The notes under the pieces: model-generated | Told to the model about the DNA's origin: nothing | Database searches by the model: none | What the model saw: only the letters and a program-made list of their open reading frames with translations | Program-made: the position numbers and the translations under genes | Part shown: piece after piece, positions 11,772-22,328 of the stretch | How positions within the stretch are numbered: the stretch's first letter is position 1 | Layout of the letters: each line of letters begins with the position of its first letter | Source of the DNA: Calonectria ilicicola | Lineage: Eukaryota > Ascomycota > Sordariomycetes > Hypocreales > Nectriaceae | Assembly (NCBI GenBank): GCA_020809705.1 | Contig: CP085834.1 | Coordinates: forward strand, 62,001 to 126,000 | DNA: 64,000 nt | Reading direction: 5' to 3'

Positions 11772-14050
11772 TCAACACTTTTCGATTATTGGTGTAAATG
11801 GAGGTCGGTTGTTTCCTACCCATGGCCCTGCTGGCCCAACCATTTCCGGCGTCAGGTCCTTGATAGTATTCGCACCAATATTTCGCATCGTGTTTGTAAT
11901 CTCTTCTTGCAGGACTACAGATATGTCAGTATCAGCTGTCAATAAGGTGATCTCATTCAATCCATACTCTCAATTACCCGCTTGACACCTTCTTCCCCAT
12001 GTGTTCCATTAGCGTAAAGAAATGGTCGTCCAATGCCAACAGCCGTGGCTCCTAGTGCCAATGCTTTAACCACATCTGCACCGCATCGAACCCCTCCATC
12101 AATCATTATCTCAACCTTGTCGAATAGATCTGGTCGAAGACAGCGAATTTCGTACAAAATGTCAATGGGTGCCGGTGAGTAATCAGCTTGACGACCTCCA
12201 TGGTTTGACTATAATATCTGTCAATATTTTACTCACGGATGATACGGAAATAGAGAATCAGTCAATCTGGAACTTACAAGTATCACACCCTCGACACCAC
12301 TGTCAACACAAAGTTGAACATCCTCAATACACTGTACACCCTTTACTATAATAGGAAGTTTAGTGTTATGCTATGTCATGTCAGTATGCAGAACAAAATA
12401 ATGAATCAGGAGAGGAACGTCATTTACTCGAATAAAAGATATGTCAGCCCAGGTTAAGTTCCTATCCTGGTATCCACCGATTGCCTGGGCAACACCAGCA
12501 CCGGCACCTTTCGTATTCGATATAGAATTGGGCAGTGGATTTGTTGATCCCTTCGCTCGTACATCCAAAGTCCGTTTCGACTCCCAGCATACATCAACAG
12601 TGAGCACAATAGCTTTCGCGCCGAGCTTGTCCACCTGCCGGATGAGAATCTCTGAGGCGGAACGATCCTTGTTCAAATAGAGCTTATAAAAATCAGAAAT
12701 GCCCATGGGAAGTTTGCGAGGGGAAACGGACCTGGAATATGAGGGCTTGACTGTCGTTTCTCGCATTAAAAATGTCTTGTAAACTACAGCTAGCGTTGGA
12801 AGAAATCTTTCATCAAAAAAGGTTAGAAAAATGCCCGTACATTTAAGATAGATGTCGTATGGCACATTAGTCCAAAAACATACCATTTGGATGATGCCGC
12901 GATCGCCAGCCGCCTTCGTGAAATTGACTTCCCCAAGCGGGTGTCCCAATCTTGCCATTGCTGTGGGGGCTATAAAAATTGGCATTGTGCTGGAAATGCC
13001 CATGATTGTGGTTTCGGTCGAACCCTCTGACATGTTGCGGAGTATGCGCGGTCGGAAAAAGTACCTCCGAAATGCATCTCTATTTTCATGAAACGCTATT
13101 TATATGTTAGAAGTCATGTTGGACATTGTTTAAAAATATTATTTGGTCAGATAAACTGAATTGACTCACTATTCTCTTCGTCGGCGGCGCTACGATAATA
13201 CGCCCAGGCTACATCACCAAGCACTTTCTCAGCCCAATTTTCGAAATCTTGGAGGAGGAGCATATTTTCTGTTGGTGGAAGTGCTTCTCTATTAGCTTGT
13301 CGTTGTAACTCTGCTTCTGACAAAGCTTCTTCTATCGTTATTGGCAAGGTACCCGGATCCACATGTCCAACAAAGAATTCTGGTGGAAGGGTGCCAAGAA
13401 CATCAGGGGGGTGGAGCATAGAAAATATTTTCCTATTTGTAAAAGATTAGATATGCACTTTGTCAGGGTACTTATTGAGGTCAAACCCTACGTCGCATCC
13501 TTTCCCGCTTCTCGAAGAATAGCTTGATGACCCCCAGGGTGAAGTTGAAGAAAGTCAGTCACATCATAAATACATCCCTGTTCAGTTAACACCGTTTCGG
13601 GTATGAAAATAGTATTAATAAGTATCCAGCGTTCTTACATTGATAATAACCCAACAATCATTTGGAGAGACATGCTTCTGAACTTCATCATAGGGAATCA
13701 AAATTCCCGATGCCTCACCATCAGTCCTACCTTGACTAATAAAATTCTGGGGCTCTTCATAAGTTTCATAGCTAACTGCTAACACCTGCCAATGCTATTA
13801 GCATCCTATTACGAGAATCAACTGGATCAAAATATTGCCGAACAGCGTTACTCACGAGAAAAGCAAACGCCCCTAAAAACGAAGCCGCGTTTTGCAGTGG
13901 CATTTTCCAAATGGATTTAGTTACAGAGATAGAGTAAGAGGAGGCTCTAGGAATACGAGCGAAATGACAATGGGGAGTGCGCCAGCAGCCTCTAGCGGCA
14001 CTGATCCGATTGGCATTTACACGTAGCAACGATTCTCTAAAGAGTCCCAT
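11772..14050 (-). CDS. flavocytochrome b2-type L-2-hydroxyacid (L-lactate) dehydrogenase, mitochondrial
   Basis: Ten exons starting 14050 (exon ends 13856, 13639, 13492, 13170, 12884, 12732, 12428, 12278, 11968, 11772) encode 569 aa. Domains in order: an Arg-rich presequence (residues 1-50, few acidic residues) followed by a hydrophobic AASFLGAFAFLVLAV sorting segment, the bipartite signal of intermembrane-space cytochrome b2; a cytochrome b5 domain with heme His in LQLHPGGH and in SMLHPPDV; and an FMN domain with QLYLNKDR, VLTVDV, SNHGGRQ (catalytic His and Arg), IDGGVRCGADVVKALALGA and GRPFLYA. The C-terminal tail that wraps neighbouring subunits (TMRNIGANTIKDLTPEMV) is present after the last intron. 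Known reaction: L-lactate to pyruvate with electrons passed to cytochrome c. In this cluster it would burn the lactate end of a sugar-acid aldolase pathway (inference). Confidence 0.9.
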
Positions 14051-14298
14051 TCTGCGCAGTGTGCATTTGTGATGGATGTATGCAACTCTATCAATGAGCT
14101 CGTCAGCTACAGTTTCTAGATAAACGATGTATTGTGCCGTAGTTAAGGCGGCAAAGGATACGAAGCGGTGATGGAATGGCTATTGAACAGAACAGCTTAG
14201 CACTCTGCTCTTCTCTTCTTCACTGGGTCAACCAATTAGCAGGCGTCTAATGGCACAGGCCATCCTCGCAAGCATGGGCTAAAATAGGAGTGTGACTC

Positions 14299-14373
14299 CG
14301 GTTAAACACAATGTACCGGCTAAACCCGCGACCTGTACGCGTCACGTCGACTTGCAGATTAAACGTTTAGCCG
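14299..14373. promoter_or_regulatory. three CGGYTAAAC motifs in the flavocytochrome b2-like promoter
   Basis: CGGTTAAAC at 14299-14307, CGGCTAAAC at 14317-14325 and inverted GTTTAGCCG at 14365-14373 lie 250-325 bp upstream of the ATG at 14050. Three copies within 75 bp, plus two upstream of the dioxygenase, look like sites for a cluster regulator, plausibly the adjacent Zn2Cys6 protein. Not tested. Confidence 0.45.
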
Positions 14374-14605
14374 AAAGGACGTGTTCTGTGTGATGGGCCC
14401 ATGTGCCGATTCTATGATGTTGCTTCTTCATTTCAAATGTTTCTTGCCAGTAATCTAAAATACAATTTATTCGACTGGCGGGATATCCGAGACGCCTTAT
14501 TTGACTGTACAACGGCCACTCGCCAAAATTCGATGGCCCACTATTGACGGTAAAATACATGATGTGATATGCTCGGAGTGTAGGTCAGAATGCAGAGATA
14601 ATTTG

Positions 14606-17274
14606 TCAATGCTCGTTATTTTCGCCGGCTATTGAGTCGCCCGCATCGACTCCATTCATGATCCTAGATGCTTCGGATCGCCTAGAGGAATTTTGGGGTA
14701 TATTGCTCAATGATGCAAAAGAATCGACCAGATCAAGAGGGTCCGCGTGGCCCCCGAAAAAGAACGGCCAGCTATCAAGAAGATCATTCGGAATCGAAGT
14801 ATGGTCCCTAGATGTCAGACCGATACCGGAAGGAGCCAAAGAGGAGAAATTTGAGAGGTTTGCCATATTAAAGTTGCTTCCAAGCATCGAATCGAGTGGG
14901 GCTGAAAATATTTCAGCCTGTGATGCAGATGCAGTTTGATCTGACAAGAATTGTGGCGAATGCTGGTTGCCGTGAACGAGCGCATCTGCTGGTATATTTG
15001 ACGAGGCCGAAGTAGTTTGTGTTGATGAGAGGAGATTCCCAGCGCGCTGGTGTGCATGTTGTTGTTGCCCCTATGTCAAAGTTAGCACAGCCATGCTCGT
15101 ATTTTAACGAGCTGTCATTAGTGCTCACATCTGAATGCGTTGGTGAATCCGAAGAACTGTTCCTGAGCCAATCTGAAAGAAGACCTTGGCCTATCGAAGG
15201 GAGACCTGAGTCCTGAGTTGTTGTAAATGTCTGTTGCATAGACTGGTCGATGCGACTAATTTGTCGACGCAATTTGTCCGCCAAGCCCGAGGCAGAGAGG
15301 CGAGTTGATTCTATTTTTTCCAAAAAGTCGGCAAGAACTAGCAAGATATTTCTGACTTGTAGATAGGTCCATGCAGACAAGGGATTTTGGATAACACTAC
15401 CAAGAAGGTAGCCCACGTGTGCCAGGTGATGGAGCTGGGATACCATTAGTATAGCGCTCATTCTCAGCCAAAACATACTCACAGTAATTGTGCTAGAGGC
15501 ATGGAAAAATCCAATAGGTATTGCACTCAGTTCATCCAAAAGTTCGCTTGCAATAGCACAACGCAAATGGACGTTTGGCTTGCCACTACCAACGAGGATC
15601 ATTTTGAGCGTTTGCGTTGTAATGAGGATATTGGCAGCTATGATGGATGTCAGTACAATACTCCATTGTTAGATAGTAAAAAGTAATACCTATAAAGCCA
15701 TACCGGTCAGTATGTGCGTCGCCCGTAACGGTCTTAACCTTTCTCAATTCATCAGGTAAATCCGCATGCAATTTGGAGACCAAGTGAAGAGTGTCAGAAG
15801 CAAAGTGCTTTGGTGATCGGAGACGTGCCAGAAAGGAGGTTACAGCTTCTCCAGGCTCTTCTCCCGAGGTCTTTTGCTTCGTCCTCAAGGTGTCATCAAT
15901 ATGTTCAAGCAAACGATACATGTCGGTGCAAAAGTTCCAACCACGAAGAAACGAGATTCGCTCCGGTCTGAACCTAATACCGACATCTGTTATGTCTTCG
16001 TCGTCAAATACTTCCGCAGGGTATTGTACGTTTGCTTTTGCCTCGCGCAACCTCGAGACAAAGCCAAAGTTGTTGGAAATATATTGTTCTTGCTGATAAA
16101 CTCCCCAAAACTATGAAACAATTAACGAGGTACTAATGAAGCGGATTCTGAGTGGGGATAGCCACCAATCTGCGCCGTTCCTGCCTTTGTGTTTCTGTCA
16201 GGGTAGCAGGCCAGTTTTCCTCGAGGTTGAAGCCATTAATGCTACACAGCGCGATGTAATCACCGAGATACGCAACAGCACGCTTCAGATCCCCGTTTTG
16301 CAAGCAAGCAGAGGCCATCAGAGCTTTTGCGCGCATTATCTCAAAATAATCTTCGCCAACAGTGATGTCACTTGGCATTGCTTTCACAGCAGCGTTGTAG
16401 CATTTGGTGAAGAGGTTAATGGCCTCAAAACGCAGATGATGTGGTTGCTGGGGAATTGGAACGCCATCACATAAACGACTAGCAGCAAATGCACACACAG
16501 CCATGGTGACGAGAAAGAGGCCCCGATTGGATCTGTATGACTGTTGATGAATGAGTGCCTGGTATGTAGGCCAATGGAAGTAAGGGCGCCTATGAGTAAC
16601 GGTGAGTGAGACGGAGTCTTGAATAAACTGAATTGTCTAAGACATACAGTGGATAGCCGCTATGGTAAAATACGTCAACCAGGCTCTCAACTACTTCGTG
16701 TTTAATAACATCTTCGTCAATACTCTGAAAAGACGACGGCTCTGGAACGATAACATTTGTTGAACCTGTCACGTCATTGAGCCGAGAGCTAGCTGGCGTG
16801 CTCGACGCCTCGTTGGGGCCCACAAGAGGAGGTGTTGGTGATAAATCATCATTGCCGATTGGTACAATGGCCTCGCCGGCCGTCCTGGCCTTGCGTGAAG
16901 GTGGCTTGGTAGCATTAGTATGGGCTTGTTAGTGATGAAAGCGAGAATGCTGCACTTACTCCTCGTCGCTTCGCCGGTCTGTTGTAGGTACAGGCGACTC
17001 CCTGCTCTTCACATCTCGCACAAGTCGTTCCTTCAATGCCAGGGGAGCACTACATGATCGGGTCAGCCTGGCGCTGTCTCCACTGGCAGAATTCAACGCG
17101 TGGCACGAACCTTGCAGGCATTTCGGTGGCACCGGTCGCAGGCACGCTACGGACGAACGGTTGGTCAGTGGTGAAGGCGAGAGCTGCGCAACAACTTACC
17201 GAGCTCCTCTTGCGCTTCCACTGCTCAGAGCGACCGGGCAATGAATCTACATCAAGCGCAGCGGCAGTGGCCAT
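14606..17274 (-). CDS. Zn2Cys6 transcription factor with fungal_trans domain
   Basis: Nine exons starting 17274 (75, 36, 90, 257, 424, 421, 155, 306 and 465 nt; junctions at 17200/17146, 17111/17049, 16960/16904, 16648/16589, 16166/16110, 15690/15637, 15483/15434, 15129/15070) give 742 aa. The zinc cluster is split over exons 2 and 3: RACDRCHRNACK then CSPGIEGTTCARCEEQGVAC, a canonical C-x2-C-x6-C-x8-C-x2-C-x6-C, followed by basic NRPAKRRG. A Ser/Pro linker precedes a fungal_trans (middle homology) region with RPYFHWPTYQALIH and RRLFWGVYQQEQY. The C-terminus is Ser/Asn/Gln-rich, like an activation region. Located in the nucleus as a DNA-binding activator. It is the only regulator next to the catabolic genes, so it is the natural candidate pathway regulator (inference). 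Confidence 0.9.
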
Positions 17275-17895
17275 GGTTGAGGACAACGCACAGCAACGTG
17301 CAAGCTTTCCAGAGGCGAGTGGAGAATACATTCAGTGGGCTCAGAGCAGAACCAGGCTACGGGGGGCGGGGTAATTACAGCTCCGACGCCAGGGACACTA
17401 AGCCAGTTTCAGGATCAGCACAGACATGTTGAGAGCAGAGACTTTCAAAATCCCGTACGATTGATGACGCGATATTGTACATTTCTCATCGCCGATTGCT
17501 GAGTGAAGTAGCAATGAATGGAGCACCTACTGCACCACCATTGGTAATGATGGGTGTCAAAGGGTTGTCTAAGTCGGTGCTGGACAAGGAGATGCGATCT
17601 GGACTCTATTTTGTGGCTCTTCAAATGTTCCCCTGGACTCTTTGAGAAAGCTTCAGCCCAATACAAACTCATTTTCCATTAGACAATATTCAGTCAATTC
17701 TAGTTCTAAACGGGTCCAAAAATAAAGAAGATAGCTCCCGCACAGTCGTGCATTACTTCTTGTCAAATGATGCACAATCGCACTGGTTTTATAACGTGGC
17801 CAATCCGTCCAGCTATGAGGTCGGTTTTTTTTTCGACTTCAAACATTACATATAATACAAAGTACACATTACCCATACCATTATCCCCAAATATT
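17275..17895. other. intergenic, no gene seen
   Basis: Promoter region of the Zn2Cys6 gene and 3' flank of the rhodopsin-like gene. Short frames are present but none has family resemblance. Confidence 0.5.
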
Positions 17896-19241
17896 TTACA
17901 CAATACTACCACCAGTCAACCCTTCTTCACTGCCAACCTTTCTTAAATCTCCGTATGAGTGCACTCTAGTTATTAACCCGCTCTTCCGGTACGTCTCACC
18001 AGCGATATCGCCACCTCTTCCACCACTTATTTCTCCATGTATGTCGTTTATATGGCTTACCTGAATGGTGAATGTAGTCATAATATAAGGACCTTGATTC
18101 TGATAATTCCGTAACTTGCCACTACGCGATTCAAAATGTTTTTCATAGTCCTGTAAAGAAGGTGCACTTGGTGTTAAACCCAATTTATTCCCAACACTTC
18201 GAAGTAATGGACGCAGAGTTGCAAGACAGCCTGCAGCAATAGCAAGCCCTCCCTCAATATTAGTCCAGATAAGAATAGGAACCGTCGACCCTGTGTTAAA
18301 TTGTTAACACCCTTTTCGACCTGGACAATGTCAAGATGATTAACAGGTCGGCATTGTACGTACAAAGAAAGTCAGGGTCTTTGTAATTTTTGAGATAGGC
18401 GAATCTAACGGCTACAGCCGAGCTTGCCCTATTCCATGTCAGCCTCGATTCTATTGATCTTGTCTGCGATGTCAATGTAAGCTCACACGCATGCCATTGT
18501 CATAATGGGGATCAAAGCAAGTTTGACTCGAAAGCTCATTTGCAAATTCCAGATGAGAATTATTGGTAGAAAAGCACAAATAAAATCGCAAATCATGCTA
18601 AATGCACTATACACATATGTGTAAGCCATGATGACGTCCGCAGAGATGCATTTTCCTGGTTGACTCTTATCCCAGAAATAGGACACGGGATAACATTGGA
18701 ATAATGCCATAAAGGAAAATATAAAGCCAGTGATGAGTGTACTAGCAATCACGGCATATATAATCCAGATATGGATTTTTTTGGTCGGAATTCGAAGAAG
18801 AAAAAGACAAATAGACATCTTGGACCAAATCATCATTTGCCCATACCAAATATATAAGAAAAAGAAATACTATAAATCATTTGTCAGCCCAAAGAACGAG
18901 ATAGATGGTTGATTAAATATTTACTTTTAATCCCAATCTCAAGTCTTGAGGATCGATATCTTGCATATGACGTCCACAACCATACACAGTTGCAAGAAAA
19001 CAAAAGGAATTAAATAATAGATAAAGAATCTGTTTCACTTTGGCATTAGTCAAGAAAATCATAATTGGCATTTAAAATTGGGATCACATACACATGCCAC
19101 AACCATGCAGGCGTCGTCAATGCCAAAACATTTAACCATGAATATTCGGACATAGCATCGCAGCAGAATCGATATCACGGCAATAGCCGAGAGCACAATG
19201 CACGTAACACGAATTTCTGGACTCCTGTCTGGGACTGACAT
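17896..19241 (-). CDS. rhodopsin-domain (PTH11-like) seven-TM membrane protein
   Basis: The start ATG at 19241 opens MSVPDRSPEIRVTCIVL, and the frame ends at 17896. Introns interrupt it near 19100, 18940, 18480 and 18330. Several hydrophobic helices are visible: IRVTCIVLSAIAVISILLR (TM1), IDDACMVVACV (TM2 with the family Asp pair), VKQILYLLFNSFCFLATVYG followed by GCGRHMQDI, SKMSICLFLLRI, WIIYAVIASTLITGFIFSFM with a downstream QCYPVSYFWD motif, YTYVYSAFSMICDFICAFLP and the last helix TNIEGGLAIAAGCLATLRPL. The C-terminal cytosolic tail of about 95 residues is Gly/Ser/Tyr-rich. The family is a large ascomycete group of GPCR-like proteins thought to sense surface or nutrient cues; ligands are mostly unknown. 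Its proximity to a sugar-catabolic cluster may be chance. Confidence 0.82.
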
Positions 19242-22200
19242 TGCTGAACAAGTGAACCGGCCAGCAAAAATGTCAAAACGGATAATACTATTTAGGATAA
19301 AAATCGAATCTGCCCATTTGTGCCGGGTCGCAATTGGTTTATATACGAGATAAAACAACGATCCCCCAAGCCCTACCAGTCATCAGCCTTTGATCTCAGC
19401 CGAGTAGTCCACGGACTGAAGGAGAAGGATCACACTAACTCGTTGGCGACTGGACTACCGGCACTAGAACAGCGGATCGGGGATGGAACCCTGGGCACTT
19501 TCTCAAATAGGCAACTTTTGAATGCACGTCCAATCCCGACACAGATCAGTTAGGCGTCAATGTCAGTCAGTCGTAGCGAATACGCGGCAACTAACAGCGC
19601 TAAGAGAGGTTTGCGAGCAGCAAGATGGGGCTAGTGGGGCCGGGGTGAGGTCAAGCACGATTTACTTTGGTAGGTTCGGGAATTATCTGGACTCCGATAA
19701 TACTACCCTTACGACCAAGATATCTCCAACTCTCAATCCCATTGTTAAGACGCATCAAAATTCTAATTTGTTTCTATGGGTGTTGTTCGAACAGAAAATA
19801 TGGCTTCATAGCTTTCAGGCACATTTAGCAAATGCATGCCGTTGGATTTCAAGGCTTGCCTAACAGATCTCCATAGTCTCTCTCATTCGACGGTTTTCGT
19901 CCTCACCAACCTGCAGATTAGATGTGCACTAGAGGGCTGTGTTTGGAGGAAGCTAGCCCGTGTGAAACGCCGACAACTGCTGCATCATACGACAGTTTGA
20001 ACTCATCGAGGGGTGCGTTTTGACCATTGGCATTTCGCACAGACACCGAGAATCGTCTGATATTCTTAGAAAAATGGCACCCTTTGTGAAAATCCCCCAC
20101 CTCCCCGCGCCTATGCCTGATGGGGAAAACTCCCAAGTATGGCGCTAATGAGGAAGCGGGCGAGAGATGCCGGATTTTCAGCTAGATCCGCTTAGGCTGA
20201 TCCCGCTCCCACCTATCGAATCGGTAATTAGTTTTTTTCCTCGTACAAGGGCAGGGGAGTAAATTGAGTGGGGGATCGAAGCATGGAAATGTGATGAAAG
20301 GCTTGGGAATCTCCCATTTTCATGCTGAAAGTTTGGCAAGCTAACCACAACAGGTCTTTCGTTAAAACAGAGATTGGTGTTACTGCTCCTCATCACATGA
20401 TGTCAACCTTTCTGCACGTCAGCCCAAAGACTCCTCGCTGAAACTAAGGGCCATCATGATTAAAGCAAGATTATTCGTCCGCAGCATGAATAATCCTTGC
20501 CATTCACACTCTCACCGCATTATCTAAACTCTAAAACAGTCCAGACTAAATCTCATAAGACTCTACTTGATCAACAGTTTTTGCTGGCTTAATCTGTAGT
20601 CTATGATTCGGAAAGCAGCATATACACTACTTGTCTAAATATCTCTGAACACAATCCATAGTAATAACATCCAGCATTGTCCTAGCCGTCATGAGATCGG
20701 CGCTTTTCTGTCCAACCACGCTTCAGGCGGGGCCCTCCATCCCCCAAACTGACCTCTAATCCAGCAAGACAAATGATGTCACCAAAAGGATCACCCTGTT
20801 AGTCCCCAATGTAACCTGAACGATAGAGACCTTGCCAAATCCCGCAACGGCTCCCAGGTTATGTTGTCACGCTCATGATGAACGGGCTGTGGCGATGACT
20901 CTATGGAAGTTATATGTACAGAGACGAGCGAAACGCTTTGACAGTAAGAACTAGTTGTGCCAGGATAACCTGGCTTACCATAGGCCATATGGCTTTTATT
21001 TATCATACCAGAACGAAGTACAAGCAGCAATGTAAATGCTTGGCGGGAACATGCAATTAAGCATTCTCCAGTCTTTTCATCCTTTCAGAAATATTTACAA
21101 AATTAAGGGTCTCAAGAAGAAAACGAGAAGAGGCCATAGGCTGAGTGTGAAGACGCTAGACTCGAAAAGAGATTGAGACGTTTCTCTCTCGCGGAAACAT
21201 GAGGAGAGCTCCCCATGTGAAACAAAAATGATTGTGCAAGCATTTGGGGCAGACCTCTCCTGACTCTGTGCAACTCATCTCGCTTAAGGTGGTGGCGCAA
21301 ACCTAGCTTCGCCTCCCCCACCAGTGTCGCGTTATTCGGTTAAATATGCAGCCCTTTGAGGCAGAATTTTACCGGATACGCATTTTTACACCGCTTTGAC
21401 CCTTATTTTTTTTTTCCCCTTGCGACTCATGTCTTGCTAGAGGACGGCGAAAGAATGTGCAGTTTGTGGAAGATGAATTACGAGAACAGGAGTTTCAAAG
21501 TCGTAATTTTCCACAATTAACAGACGGGTTGTTCACCTCAAAGACGTAAACTTTTCTGATCGGGGCACGGACCACTCGAAGCGATTGAGGATTGGATTCA
21601 AAAGCCATCATATATCCATATCATGCTGCCAGCCAAACATGTGTAGGACTTTTTGCAAATCTACGGCCACAACAGCTCACCCACATCTAGATCTGTTCCA
21701 CTTGTTCATTAGAATACAAATAAATAAGGTGGTGATTTTTTTTTTGGCAGATATCTCCTTGGCTGTGATAAGGCTCCAGTGAGGTCGCGGCCAAGGGTTC
21801 AAGCCAATCAAGGCGGTTCATATCATGAGTACATTTATTATCGCCTAATTTGGCTGATAAAAATGTCACTTCGGTACCAGTGGCGAGGCTATGTCGATCA
21901 ATCTGACTGCTGTTTATGTTAATGATCCCACTATTTCGTCGGGCTTATTGGATGTTTTTTAGTGTTCGCTGATCATGGCCTGTACCTCTAGATAATGTGG
22001 AGCAAGGTACAAATTGGAGCCTCATTATAGCTGAAGAGATAATTGAAGTGATGCGATTACTATACGTGATCCTATCTGTCACGGCGTGTCTAGGGTAGGC
22101 TATTAGTCATGGGCTTTCATTCTGCCTTGCTTCTCCGCCTTGTGCTGACATGCATGAGACAGGTCGTGATGACTACATTTCGACCAACTTCCTCTTCCAC

Positions 22201-22328
22201 CCTCTTCCTTTTCTCATCCTGAAAACGTCTCACACCATATAAATAGCGTCAAATCTAATAGCACTCAGATTATCGACCACTCATGTAACGTCGTATCACA
22301 TTCAAGGCCTCTTAGCGTCAGTGGTAAG
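19242..22328. other. 3.1 kb gene-poor interval
   Basis: Base composition is ordinary, unlike the AT blocks, but all frames are short and show no recognisable domain on either strand. Poly-T/A tracts occur near 21408-21417 and 21738-21746. It may be a long regulatory region for the gene at 22329, hold untranslated RNA, or carry lineage-specific small genes that I cannot support. Confidence 0.4.

Noticed and set aside
19522..19863. 113-codon plus-strand frame in the gene-poor interval
   Set aside because: No domain, no start context and no splice support; composition like non-coding DNA.
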